From: Thiocapsa sp.
GTDB taxonomy: Bacteria; Pseudomonadota; Gammaproteobacteria; Chromatiales; Chromatiaceae
Reading direction: 5' to 3'
Assembly: GCF_018399035.1 (NCBI RefSeq)
Contig: NZ_CP073760.1
Span: 5,518,501 to 5,582,500, forward strand
Length of the DNA stretch: 64,000 nt
Of the stretch, positions 50,960 through 60,247 are shown one piece after another. The notes under the pieces are model-generated. The model worked only from the letters and a program-made list of their open reading frames with translations, did no database searches and was not told the origin of the DNA. The first letter of the stretch is position 1, and the number at the start of each line of letters is the position of its first letter. The position numbers were made by a program, and so were the translations under genes.

Positions 50960-53900
50960 TTACGAGGGACGCGGTTCAGACTGAGCGGTCGGGCGCGCGG
51001 GCGCCAGACGCGCCCGGGCCTCGGTAAAGCGCAGTGACTGGATCATCCGAGCCAGCGCCCGGGTTGCGACTTGACCGTCACGCCGCGCCAGGGCCGGTTG
51101 CAGTGCCTCGAACAGATCCAATGCCGCCAGATCGTGCTCGGACAAAGCCTCGCGGAGCGCAGTGAGCCCGGCGGCGTCGAGCGGCGCATCGGGGTCGCCA
51201 TCCGGTACCGGTTCGACGCCTTCCATCCGTGGCGCGAGGGCGGTGAGCAGCGCGGTCAACCGCGCCTCGAAGGTCGCCAGCGCGGGCGCCGGATCCGCAC
51301 GCGGGTCCGCGAGCGCGGTCTCCAGCGTCAGTGCAGTCTGCGCCAGTTCGAGTGCGCCGATATTCCCGGCGAGGCCGCGCAGGGTATGCAGCCGCCGGGT
51401 GGCGGCAATGACCTCGCCGCGCGCCAGATCCTGTCGTGTCTGCTCGGTTGCGTCGGCGAAATCGGCGACAAACCGATGCGCCAGACGCAGGAAGAACGTC
51501 CAGTCCTGGTCGAGCAGACGCGCCGCCCGGTGACGATCGATGCCGGGGATGTCGGGAAACGCCGACGGAGTTGGCGACGGCATGCGGACCGGATGCTCGG
51601 CCACGGGCGCAACCGCTGGTTGAGGGTTGGTCCAGCGGGCCAGAATCTCGACCAGTTCCTCGAGGTCCACGGGCTTCGCCAGAAAGTCGCTGAACCCGGC
51701 CTCATGCGCCTGCTGACGCTGCTCGGCCAGCACGCCAGCGGTGAAGGCGATCACGGGCAACTCGGTCAGGCCAAGTTCCTGGCGGATCGCGCGGGTCGCG
51801 GCGAGTCCGTCCAGCACCGGCATCTGGATGTCCATCAGCACCGCATCGACAGCCTGGGGTTGGGCACGCAGCCAGTCCAAGGCCTGCTGGCCATCGGCGA
51901 CCAGCGTCGCGCGGGCGCCCTCGCGCTGCAGTGCCTGTTCGACCACCTCCCGATTCAGGGGACTGTCATCCACCACCAGACAGCGCATGCCGCTCAGACG
52001 TGGTCCGCCCAGCCACGCCTCTGGCACCGCCTCGACCGGCGGCCTCTCCCCCGCGCTGGCCCGCGCGAAGGGCAGTTCGCACCAGAAGGTACTGCCAACC
52101 CCGAGGGTGCTGTCGACCCCGAAGGCACCCCCCATCCGCTCTACCAACTGCTTGCAGATGGCCAGCCCCAGCCCGGTACCGCCAAACCGGCGGGTGATGC
52201 TTCCATCCGCCTGGTTAAAGGCGGTACCCAGGGTGGCCAGGTTTTCGGGGGCGATCCCGATCCCGGTGTCGTGGATTTCCAGACGCAGACGCACTGTCTG
52301 GGTGTCGATGTCCGCTTGGCTGACCTGGATGCGCACCTCGCCGTGCTCGGTGAATTTCACCGCGTTACCGACCAGGTTGATCAGGATCTGTTCCAACCGC
52401 AGTGGGTCGCCAACCAGCCATGCAGCGAGATCCTGCGGCATGTCGAGCCGGAAGTCGAGTCCCTTGGCATGGGCCTGCTGACCCAGGAGACTCGCCACTT
52501 GAGCCAGTACGGATGCCGGCGCGAAGGGCCGCGCCTCTAGGCGCAGCTGACCGGAGGCAAGCTTGGAGACATCAAGGATCTCATTGACGAGCGCGAGCAG
52601 TGATTGACCAGCCACGCGCTGCCGTTGCACCAGGTGGCGTTGCCGCGTGGTCAGTGCTTCGCCCTCCAGCAGTTGCGTCAGCCCCAGCATGGCATTGAGC
52701 GGAGTACGGATCTCGTGACTCATGTTGGCCAGGAACTCGGATTTGACCCGGGTCGCCTGTTCGGCCGTCTCACGGGCCTGTTTGAGGTCGGTGATGTCGT
52801 AGAAAGTGATCAATAACAGGTCATCGAAGGATAAACCCAGTGCCGATGCCCCGATCAGAAGGGTGCGATCCTGGCCGTTCTTGCAGCGGATCGTCACCTC
52901 TGGCAGGGCTGCAAAGCGTCCGCTGTCTTGCCGGGCCTGCTCCAGCCGTTCCTGCCAGGTGTCCATGACCCACTGACGATAGTCAGGATCGGGATAGGCC
53001 AGCGGCCACCAGTCCGCCACGGTGGGAATCTCCGCCAGGGTATAGCCGAACAGATCGATAAAGGCCGGGTTCACATAGATAATGGTCTGCTGCGGATCGT
53101 TGAGGGCAAAGGGGATCGGCGAGGCGTCGATGATGGCGCGGGCGCGCGCTTCGCTGGCCTGCAACCGCGTCTCGGTCTGCTTGCGTTCGCTGATATCCGT
53201 ATGCGTGCCAATCGCACGCAGGGGCTGGCCATCGGCACCCCGCTCCATCACCTTCCCGCGGTCGAGGACCCATTTCCAGCTGCCATCCTTACAGCGCAGC
53301 CGGTGCTCATTCACATAAACGGGCGTCTTGCCGTCGAGATGGGCCTGCACGTCCGCCAGCGCGCGCGGCAGATCCTCCGGATGAACGCGCTGCTCCCAGG
53401 CGTCGAGACGGTTATCGATCTCCTTGTCGCCGTACCCCAGCATCGTCTTCCAGCCGTGGGAATAGAAGACCCGGCCGCTCGGGATCTGCCAGTCCCACAC
53501 CCCATCGCCCGCGCCCTCCAGCGCGAACTGCCAGCGCCGCTCGCTCGCTTTTAATGCCTTTTCGCCCCGGCGGCGCGCGCTGATGTCGACGTAGGCGATG
53601 ACCACCCCGTAGTCGGGATGGTCGGTTGGCATGGCGCTGACCGAGAGCCATGTGATGCCTTCGGGCTTGACGATGCCCATCTCCACATCGCGGACCGGAC
53701 GCTGCTCGACCATGGCACGCACACTGGCATAGGCATCCGCGGGCATTGGCGTGCCGTCCGGGCGGACGATCGACCATTCCGGGCCGGTGTAATGGCGTTG
53801 TCGATGCTCATCGCGGGTGATGCCGAGGAGCCTTTCCGATGCCTGGTTGCAATCGACGATCCGGCCTGACCGATCCGTGATGGAGATCCCCACCGTCAGC

Positions 53901-54811
53901 AGGTCGTAGATGGTGCGCAGCATGCCCTCGGACGCCCCCAAGGCGGCCGTGCGCGCCGCGACCCGCGCCTCCAGATGGGTCCGCTCGGCCTCCAGGGCCG
54001 CCCGGGCCGCTTCGGTCTCGGTCGCGTCATGGAGACAGACCACGACGCCCTCGACCCTTCCCCCATCCCAGCAGGGCGAATAGGTGGCCTCGAGAGCGCG
54101 TCGCCGGCCATCCGGACCTGGGATCCGAACACTGAAACGCCGTGTCTCACCGTTGAGGGCGGCCTCCAGCTCGGGCGCGATGCGGGCATAGAGAGCCTCA
54201 CCCACGACCTCACTGACCGGGCAACCTTGCAGCGCCTGTGGCGTGGCCTGGAAGAGTGCGGCATAGGCCGGGTTGACGACCTGGTAGCGTAGGTCGCGGT
54301 CGATGAACATCACCATCTCGCGGATGGTCTCGGCGATCTTCTGGAAGCGGTGCAGTTCCAGTTCCGCCCGTTTGCGGGCGGTGATCTCCATGACGCACCC
54401 ACGCATCCGCCACGGTTGGCCGGTGGCATCGACACTGAACTCACCGAGACCCTGCATCCAATGCAGGCTGCCGTCGGGCCAGATGACCCGAAAGTCGCGG
54501 GAGAACCGCTCCCGTGTCGCCATGCAACGCGCGAGTTCCTCGGTGATTCCCGGTGCATCGTCAGGATGCACACGACTCAGGAAGCCGTCATAGGTTCCAT
54601 CGAATACCCCCGGGGCGAAGCCCCAGAGGCGTTCGTGCTGTGGCGACCAGAGGATCCGGTTGGCGGCGATGTCCCAGGTGTAGGTGCCCAACTGCGCCGC
54701 GTCGAGCGCCAGGCGCAGCTGCTCTTCGCTGTCCCGCAACGCCTCGGTCTCTTGGCTCGGGGTGATGTCACCGAGGATGGTTGGTTCGGGACGGTCATCC
54801 GTATCGATCAC
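50960..54811 (-). CDS. cytosolic hybrid histidine kinase with five PAS domains, receiver and Hpt
   Basis: 1283 residues. Five PAS/PAC units (about 28-150, 155-280, 295-405, 415-540, 545-670), then HisKA (FLANMSHEIRTPLNAMLGLT, near 695), HATPase (NLVGNAVKFTEHG, GTGLGLAICKQL), REC (CLVVDDSPLN, VLMDIQMPVLDG) and a C-terminal Hpt domain (RRLHTLRGLAGNIGA, His near 1155). No transmembrane span is seen, so it senses cytosolic signals such as redox, light or small ligands through the PAS units. Likely partner: the GGDEF/EAL regulator immediately downstream. Confidence 0.92.
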   Translation of the reverse strand: MIDTDDRPEPTILGDITPSQETEALRDSEEQLRLALDAAQLGTYTWDIAANRILWSPQHERLWGFAPGVFDGTYDGFLSRVHPDDAPGITEELARCMATRERFSRDFRVIWPDGSLHWMQGLGEFSVDATGQPWRMRGCVMEITARKRAELELHRFQKIAETIREMVMFIDRDLRYQVVNPAYAALFQATPQALQGCPVSEVVGEALYARIAPELEAALNGETRRFSVRIPGPDGRRRALEATYSPCWDGGRVEGVVVCLHDATETEAARAALEAERTHLEARVAARTAALGASEGMLRTIYDLLTVGISITDRSGRIVDCNQASERLLGITRDEHRQRHYTGPEWSIVRPDGTPMPADAYASVRAMVEQRPVRDVEMGIVKPEGITWLSVSAMPTDHPDYGVVIAYVDISARRRGEKALKASERRWQFALEGAGDGVWDWQIPSGRVFYSHGWKTMLGYGDKEIDNRLDAWEQRVHPEDLPRALADVQAHLDGKTPVYVNEHRLRCKDGSWKWVLDRGKVMERGADGQPLRAIGTHTDISERKQTETRLQASEARARAIIDASPIPFALNDPQQTIIYVNPAFIDLFGYTLAEIPTVADWWPLAYPDPDYRQWVMDTWQERLEQARQDSGRFAALPEVTIRCKNGQDRTLLIGASALGLSFDDLLLITFYDITDLKQARETAEQATRVKSEFLANMSHEIRTPLNAMLGLTQLLEGEALTTRQRHLVQRQRVAGQSLLALVNEILDVSKLASGQLRLEARPFAPASVLAQVASLLGQQAHAKGLDFRLDMPQDLAAWLVGDPLRLEQILINLVGNAVKFTEHGEVRIQVSQADIDTQTVRLRLEIHDTGIGIAPENLATLGTAFNQADGSITRRFGGTGLGLAICKQLVERMGGAFGVDSTLGVGSTFWCELPFARASAGERPPVEAVPEAWLGGPRLSGMRCLVVDDSPLNREVVEQALQREGARATLVADGQQALDWLRAQPQAVDAVLMDIQMPVLDGLAATRAIRQELGLTELPVIAFTAGVLAEQRQQAHEAGFSDFLAKPVDLEELVEILARWTNPQPAVAPVAEHPVRMPSPTPSAFPDIPGIDRHRAARLLDQDWTFFLRLAHRFVADFADATEQTRQDLARGEVIAATRRLHTLRGLAGNIGALELAQTALTLETALADPRADPAPALATFEARLTALLTALAPRMEGVEPVPDGDPDAPLDAAGLTALREALSEHDLAALDLFEALQPALARRDGQVATRALARMIQSLRFTEARARLAPARPTAQSEPRPS

Positions 54812-54980
54812 GCATCACCCCTCATGTTGTCCGTCGACTGGCGCATCTTAGGCGATTTCCGGGAAAGTCCGTACCCGACCGAAAGCTCCGGAGTGTCGAG
54901 ATGCGGACCAGTTCGCCGGCGGCGTTGCCTTTCGCCGTCTGACGGAATCCAACTGGCACCCAGCCTGTGATCCCCGCCGC

Positions 54981-55570
54981 TTAGATGCCCGAGGAGCGCG
55001 TGCGGGCCTGGGGCCGTTCTGGAAAAGCACCACATTCGCCAGTCCTTCGGCCAGGGCGGGAATCGACTCGGCGATGTCGCGTGCGATATCTGCTCAGACC
55101 GGTCTCGCGAAGCGCCTCAATGCTATCGTTGCCCGCGCGTTGCAGCAGATTACGCAGCATCACGCCATCTCTGGTATCGCGATCGTAGAGCGCCTCGACT
55201 GGCCCCGGATTGCGCGGGATACCGGGGGCGGTGAGGATTTCGCCGGGTCCGAGCATCGGCATTGACTGGCTGCTTGGGGTAACGTACCGCGACACGGCGA
55301 GGCCCCACCAGACGTACCACCCATACCTGTTGGGTGCCGTGGTCTAGAAGGGCACGGTTAGCAGACGGCTGGGATGCCAACGACCAAACCAATCGGCACC
55401 GCCCTCGCCGATTCGCGGTTCGTAGGGCGCCATGCGCTACGCCATTGCGCCCCCCCACGCCAGTTCATCGAGACACCACTGTAGGTCGGCTCGGAGGGCG
55501 GACTGGCCGCCACGCCTAAGGGCAGCAGGCAGCACAGGCTGACCAGAAAGGTCAGCAAGAGGTTTTTCAT
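54981..55570 (-). pseudogene. decayed gene for a secreted protein
   Basis: A strong AAGGAG site and ATG at 55570 start a good signal peptide (MKNLLLTFLVSLCCLLPLGV), but the frame soon becomes implausible (stop at 55358). Protein-like segments continue in other minus frames: NRALLDHGTQQVWVVRLVGP (near 55360-55290), SMPMLGPGEILTAPGIPRNP, LRNLLQRAGNDSIEALRETG, and finally DIAESIPALAEGLANVVLFQ (near 55080-55010). I infer one gene of about 200 residues broken by at least two frameshifts. Family not recognised. Confidence 0.5.
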
Positions 55571-55592
55571 CGCGATCTCCTTGGCAATAGTT

Positions 55593-58226
55593 CTACCTGC
55601 CCATTGTGGTGGGCGTTCGACCCGACTGCGACAACCATTTCAGCAAAGTGTCATACAACACATCCGTCTCCACCGGTCTGGCGATGTGGTCGTTCATGCC
55701 GGCGGCGAGGCAGGTCTGGCGATCCTCGTCGAAGGTGTTGGCCGTCATGGCGAGAATGGGGGTGGTCTGGTTGAGCGAGTCGGCGCGGATTGCTTTCGTT
55801 GCATCCACGCCGTTGAGCACCGGCATCTGCATGTCCATCAGGATCAGGGCGTAGCGGGTGCGGCGCGCCAGTTCCAGCGCCTGTCGGCCATCCTCGGCCA
55901 GATCGACCACTAGCCCCACATCCACCAGCAGGCCGCGCGAGACTTCCTGGTTGACCGGTTCGTCTTCGGCGAGCAGGACGCGCGTGCCGCGGTGGTCGGC
56001 TTGCAGGCGCTGTTCCGCCGTGCCGGCGGCAGTAGGCGGCGCGGGCGGGGCGGCATCCTGGTTGTCGGCCGTCGCCTGGCCCAGCCGCACGGTGAACCAG
56101 AAGGTGCTGCCCACTCCCGGGGTGCTCTCGACCCCGAGCTCGCCGCCCATCAGCCGCGCCAGGCGCTGGCTGATCACCAGCCCCAGCCCGGTGCCGCCGT
56201 ATTTGCGGGTCATGCTGTTGTCGGCCTGTTCGAAGGCGGCGAACAGGCGTCCTTGGGCTTCGGTATCGATGCCGATGCCGGTGTCGGCCACTTCCCAGCG
56301 CAGCAGCACGTCGTTCGGGTGGTCCTCGACCAGCCGGGCGCGCACGGTGATCGCGCCCTGCTCGGTGAATTTGAGGGCGTTGCCGGCCAGGTTGAGCAGG
56401 ACCTGGCCCAGGCGCGTGGGGTCGCCGTTGAAGCGGCGCGCGGGCAGTCCGGGCTGTAGTTGGACCCGGAGTTTCAGGCCCTTTTCCGAGGCTTTGTGGC
56501 CGATCAGGCTGACGAGGTTTTCCAGAATCTCGCCGATCCTGAAATCGACGTGTTCGAGTTGCAGCCGCTCGGCTTCGATCTTGGAGATGTCGAGAATGTC
56601 GTTGATGACGTGCAGCAGGTTCGCGGAGGCGGTCTTGACCTTGGTGAGCTGGTCGATTTGTTTCGGATCGTCGGCCCGGCGCAGCGCCAGCTCGGTCATG
56701 CCCAGAATGGCGTTCATCGGCGTGCGCAGTTCGTGGCTCATGTTGGCCAGGAAGGCGCTCTTGGCCCGGTTGGCGGTTTCGGCGGCGGTCTTGGCTTCGG
56801 TCAGTTCCACCGTTCGTTCCAGCACCAGTTCTTCGAGGTGCTGGCGGTGGCGTTTGAGCTCGGTTTCGGTGTGCTTGAGTTCGGTGATGTCGGTAATGGC
56901 GCCGATCAGGCCGCCGACGCGCCCGTCGGAAGTCACGAACGAGGCTTTGTGGAAGATCACGTCGCGCTTTTCGCCGCTACATTTATTCACGACCCATTCG
57001 TAGGTCTGGACGCCGGGTTGGTCGAACAGGCTGGCGTCCATTTCGTGATAGCGGCGGGCGATTTCCGCCGGGGCCATATCGAACACCGTTTGCCCGACGA
57101 TTTCGTCGCGCGGCTTTTCGAGTAGTTCTTCGAACTTTCGGTTGCAGCCGAGATAGCGGCCTTGGGTGTCCTTGAAGAAAACCGGCAAGGGCAGGGTGTC
57201 GATCAATGACCCCAGAAATGCCGACTGATTCTGGAGACCGAACCAGTAGCGCCAGACCAGGCGGGCGGCTATCACGCTCAAGATAAAGAATGCACCAAGC
57301 AAGAGCACGGTATATTTTACTTCTTGATACCAAGGTTCGAGGTAGTCCTGCGGCGCCACGCCGACATTGACGATCATCGGCATGTTCCGGATGCGGCGGA
57401 AGGCATACGTTCGCTCGTAGCCATCCGGTGCCAGAGGCGTGTGAAAGATGCCGCTGACGACGCCGGAAGCGAGCATCTCGGCGAACTCCGGGGAAACTTT
57501 CTTGTCGCCGATTTCGCCGCCCGGACCTTCGGCCGGCGGATGGCGAGTCACCAGCGCATGATTCTCATGGCGGATCACCGCCGAGCCGTGCGGGCCGAGG
57601 TCGAGCTTGGCGAGCTGTTGGGTCAAATGGCTGATCGGTAAGGCGGCGGCGACGACACCGGCAAAGCGTCCGTCAGGCGTGCGGTAGGAACGTGAAAAGA
57701 CGATGGCCCACGTCTTCTGAATGCGTTCATGGATCGGTTCGGTGGTCAACATGCGCCGGCCGGGAGCGTCCTGGTGTCGCGGGAAGTAATCGCGGTCGGC
57801 GAAATTGACGCGCGACTTGCGGTCCACGCCCTTTCCCCAAAGCACATCGCCTTTTGCATCAGTCAGACGGAACGCAGCGGCTTCCGGATGGCGGCGATTG
57901 TGGCTTTCCAGCAGTGCCTCGATTTCTTCGTCTCGCCAGTCGCGGTTGCGCTGCATGCGCTCCAGGGAATCGACGATGCTGGCGAGCGCCAGATCAAAGC
58001 GGCGCGCCGTGTCAGCCAGATTACCCTCAATCAGCACCGACAGATTGGTCGTCATGTTGCGGACATCGTTCAAAGTCCGCTCACGGGAAGACTGCATGTG
58101 CTGGCCCGTCACGGCGAGCAAGATCGCGTTGAGGAGGAGGACGCCGACCACCAGCCAGCCGCGAATACCCATCCCCCCGCTGAGGGGCGGCGCAGGAGTG
58201 CGTTTATCTTGCGGCGGAAGCGACAT
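55593..58226 (-). CDS. membrane hybrid histidine kinase with periplasmic Cache domain
   Basis: 877 residues. TM1 about 23-42 (GWLVVGVLLLNAILLAV), periplasmic dCache-type sensor about 45-305 (FRLTDAKGDVLWGKG, NFADRDYFPRHQ, WAIVFSRSYRTPDGRFAGVV), TM2 about 308-328. Then PAS (about 335-460), HisKA (FLANMSHELRTPMNAILGMT, near 500), HATPase (NLAGNALKFTEQG, GTGLGLVISQRL) and REC (RVLLAEDEPVNQEVSRG, LILMDMQMPVLNG). No Hpt, unlike the neighbour. Binds a small extracellular ligand in the family; ligand unknown. Confidence 0.92.
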   Translation of the reverse strand: MSLPPQDKRTPAPPLSGGMGIRGWLVVGVLLLNAILLAVTGQHMQSSRERTLNDVRNMTTNLSVLIEGNLADTARRFDLALASIVDSLERMQRNRDWRDEEIEALLESHNRRHPEAAAFRLTDAKGDVLWGKGVDRKSRVNFADRDYFPRHQDAPGRRMLTTEPIHERIQKTWAIVFSRSYRTPDGRFAGVVAAALPISHLTQQLAKLDLGPHGSAVIRHENHALVTRHPPAEGPGGEIGDKKVSPEFAEMLASGVVSGIFHTPLAPDGYERTYAFRRIRNMPMIVNVGVAPQDYLEPWYQEVKYTVLLLGAFFILSVIAARLVWRYWFGLQNQSAFLGSLIDTLPLPVFFKDTQGRYLGCNRKFEELLEKPRDEIVGQTVFDMAPAEIARRYHEMDASLFDQPGVQTYEWVVNKCSGEKRDVIFHKASFVTSDGRVGGLIGAITDITELKHTETELKRHRQHLEELVLERTVELTEAKTAAETANRAKSAFLANMSHELRTPMNAILGMTELALRRADDPKQIDQLTKVKTASANLLHVINDILDISKIEAERLQLEHVDFRIGEILENLVSLIGHKASEKGLKLRVQLQPGLPARRFNGDPTRLGQVLLNLAGNALKFTEQGAITVRARLVEDHPNDVLLRWEVADTGIGIDTEAQGRLFAAFEQADNSMTRKYGGTGLGLVISQRLARLMGGELGVESTPGVGSTFWFTVRLGQATADNQDAAPPAPPTAAGTAEQRLQADHRGTRVLLAEDEPVNQEVSRGLLVDVGLVVDLAEDGRQALELARRTRYALILMDMQMPVLNGVDATKAIRADSLNQTTPILAMTANTFDEDRQTCLAAGMNDHIARPVETDVLYDTLLKWLSQSGRTPTTMGR

Positions 58227-58363
58227 TGCTATTGCTCATTTTTCAGTTTCGCATGCGTGAATTATGCGCGAGTTTCACGGTGGTGATTGACTGGTCAGCA
58301 CATGACAATGTTGTTCCCCTAGTGAATGACCGCATAAATTCTGACAGGTTTTGATCGGGTGTA

Positions 58364-58395
58364 GGGTGGATGCGGCGCAAGCGCCTTATCCACCC
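58364..58395. repeat. hairpin repeat (GGGTGGAT...ATCCACCC type)
   Basis: GGGTGGAT and ATCCACCC surround an inner GGCGC-AA-GCGCC stem. This resembles a dispersed palindrome common in many proteobacterial genomes. Only one copy in the window. Confidence 0.6.
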
Positions 58396-58441
58396 GACCC
58401 AACGAATAAGGTTAGATCGTCCGAGCGTAGCGAGCGACGAT

Positions 58442-58760
58442 GTGTGACCGGCAGGCTAGTCGGCTAGTTGGTGCAAGTCCAACCGTGGCCCTTGGGAGAG
58501 GGGAACACGTAGGCGAAGGCAAGGGTGCCCGAAGAAACTCCCCCTGCACCTTGCGGACGAGGGCGATGGCAAGGCCACTGCCGGGGGGGGAACCAACGAG
58601 GGATCTGAAAGAAGCCGGAGTCCAAACTCGCCACCTCGCACGGCTCGGCACAACCTACGCCCTTGGCATGAAGGTTTCCGGAGTTCGCCTATACTTGGGC
58701 CAAGGTTGTGCTGAATCGAAACCAGAGGTGATGCCGCGATGGTGGAAGAGGTCGACTGCA
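58442..58760 (+). ncRNA. group II intron 5' fragment (domain I-like), no reverse transcriptase
   Basis: It begins GTGTGACC, a group II-type 5' splice consensus. It continues with CGGCTAGTTGGTGCAAGTCC, then AACACGTAGGCGAAGGCAAG and GGATCTGAAAGAAGCCGGAG, stretches I associate with domain I of bacterial group II introns. About 320 bp remain. No maturase/reverse transcriptase frame or domain V hairpin was recognised, so it is a truncated copy, lying at the 3' edge of the methyltransferase gene. Recognition is from memory. Confidence 0.5.
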
Positions 58761-58793
58761 GGTCGACTATCCCGGGGTTGGCGTTCTCGCGCC

Positions 58794-59999
58794 TTACTCG
58801 ATTGACCGGCATTGATGCTCAAGCCGACGCGACGGCGTGCCTTTCGATTCCGATGACCGGTCGCCGCGCATGAAGACGACATGCTCTCCGAGGTCGGCGA
58901 GAAACGCCGGAACGAACTTGAGCCGTGATCTCGATGCACGCTCCAAGAAGCCGGAAGCCGCGCGATGGGAGAGCGGCGCCGACTCGCAGGGTGCAAGGAG
59001 ATCGAGCAAGTGCCGATAGTCTTGGCGCAACGGCCAAGCGCTTGCCTCGAAAACGCGAATCCGCCCGCCTTCGCCGTAGGCCGCGTCCGGCCAGCGATTC
59101 AGGCTCCGCACCTCGTGGTCCCGAACGACCACGGAGCCGGGGGAGTGAAGCCGGTCGACCAGCCAGCGCGCGACACCCACGGTGACGGCGTTGCCGACGA
59201 GCTTCCAGCGTGGGCCGTTCTTCAGGTTCGTCATGGCCGGGGCCGTCCAACCACGCTCGAATCCTTGCAGCGCCTCGGCGTCTTCGATACCGGGTGTGAC
59301 GAGTTTTGCCCCCGTGGGCGCGTTCGGGATCCAGATCGCGGGTGGAGACGGAATCCCGACCGTCGATCCGCCCTTCATGGGGGGCACGGCGTCCCGCGCC
59401 CATCCGAGCCCGGTCAAACCCTCGGTCCAATAGAAGCCGAAGGCATCTTCCCGGAACACCGATACGTCGGGTTCTTCGGCCTCGTCGGCAAAGAGGACCG
59501 TGCGCGGATCATGATGGCGGGAGGCCACTAAGATGACCCGGTGGCGCCTTTGCGGTACGCCCGTAAACCGCGAGTCGACCAAGCGATAGGCCCAGCGAAA
59601 GCCGCGCTGCTCAAGCTCCGATACCAGATACGACATGGCGCGGCCGCGATCCAGGACGAGCATGTTCCTGACGTTCTCGAGGACCAACCATTCGACGTCG
59701 TGATGCCGAAGCAAGCGGAAGACGTGGGCGACAAGTCCGGATGCCTCGCCCTTGATGCCCGCAGTTCGCCCGGCTTGTGAGAGGTCCGTGCAGGGGAAGC
59801 CGGCGGTCACCACTTCGACACCTCGGGGCAGGGCATCGAGAGTACGGACGTCCTCGATCAACGGCACCCCGGGAAAACGCGCCGCCAGGACACTGCGCGA
59901 GGCGTCCCAGAAGTCGCAGAGCAGTGCGGTGTGTGCCCCCCGCGCCTGAAAGGGCAGCTCCAACCCGCCGATGCCGCTGAATAAACCGGCAACCGTCAT
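58794..59999 (-). CDS. DNA cytosine-5 methyltransferase
   Basis: 401 residues. Motif I LFSGIGGLELPF at the N-terminus, motif IV with catalytic Cys TAGFPCTDLSQAG (near 68; PCT instead of the usual PCQ), motif VI LVLENVRNML, motif VIII TGVPQRRHRVILVAS and motif X GNAVTVGVARWLV (near 270). A short target-recognition region lies about 180-255. An extra 110 residues follow motif X, which is unusual. No restriction gene adjoins it, so it is an orphan methylase or a defence relic. Target sequence unknown. Confidence 0.92.
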   Translation of the reverse strand: MTVAGLFSGIGGLELPFQARGAHTALLCDFWDASRSVLAARFPGVPLIEDVRTLDALPRGVEVVTAGFPCTDLSQAGRTAGIKGEASGLVAHVFRLLRHHDVEWLVLENVRNMLVLDRGRAMSYLVSELEQRGFRWAYRLVDSRFTGVPQRRHRVILVASRHHDPRTVLFADEAEEPDVSVFREDAFGFYWTEGLTGLGWARDAVPPMKGGSTVGIPSPPAIWIPNAPTGAKLVTPGIEDAEALQGFERGWTAPAMTNLKNGPRWKLVGNAVTVGVARWLVDRLHSPGSVVVRDHEVRSLNRWPDAAYGEGGRIRVFEASAWPLRQDYRHLLDLLAPCESAPLSHRAASGFLERASRSRLKFVPAFLADLGEHVVFMRGDRSSESKGTPSRRLEHQCRSIE

Positions 60000-60196
60000 G
60001 CGATGTCCTCTGAGATGGCTTGGTCGATCGTTGCCGACGTTGGCCCATTATCGCCGCCACCGTCGTCGGCACAACCGACGCCGGTGGGACTCGAGGATGA
60101 ATTCATCACTGGGCGGCGGGGTATACAGATGCAGGGTCGTCACCCTTGCGTTCGGAAACAGTGATGCCAAGCGGCGCACCGGTCCGAGATGCCGAC

Positions 60197-60222
60197 GTTG
60201 GGCACGCTGCGCTTTGCCCAAC
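60197..60222. repeat. hairpin repeat (GTTGGGCA...TGCCCAAC type)
   Basis: Eight-base arms GTTGGGCA and TGCCCAAC around CGCTGCGCTT, a palindrome widely dispersed in proteobacterial genomes. It lies 26 bp past the V-ATPase B stop and could act as its terminator. The rest of 60000-60247 shows no gene. Confidence 0.6.
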
Positions 60223-60247
60223 CTACGGGAATCACATCCGAAATCGC

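Noticed and set aside
50960..50978. A complete 85-bp repeat unit at the 3' end of the PAS-rich kinase gene
   Set aside because: Only the right end GACGCGGTTCAGAC is clear; no TGAACCGCGTC lies about 85 bp away, so it counts as a solo end, possibly chance within coding sequence.
58794..59999. Methyltransferase as part of a DISARM or BREX defence system
   Set aside because: None of the partner genes (drmA/B, pglX/Z, brxC) are in the flanking sequence.
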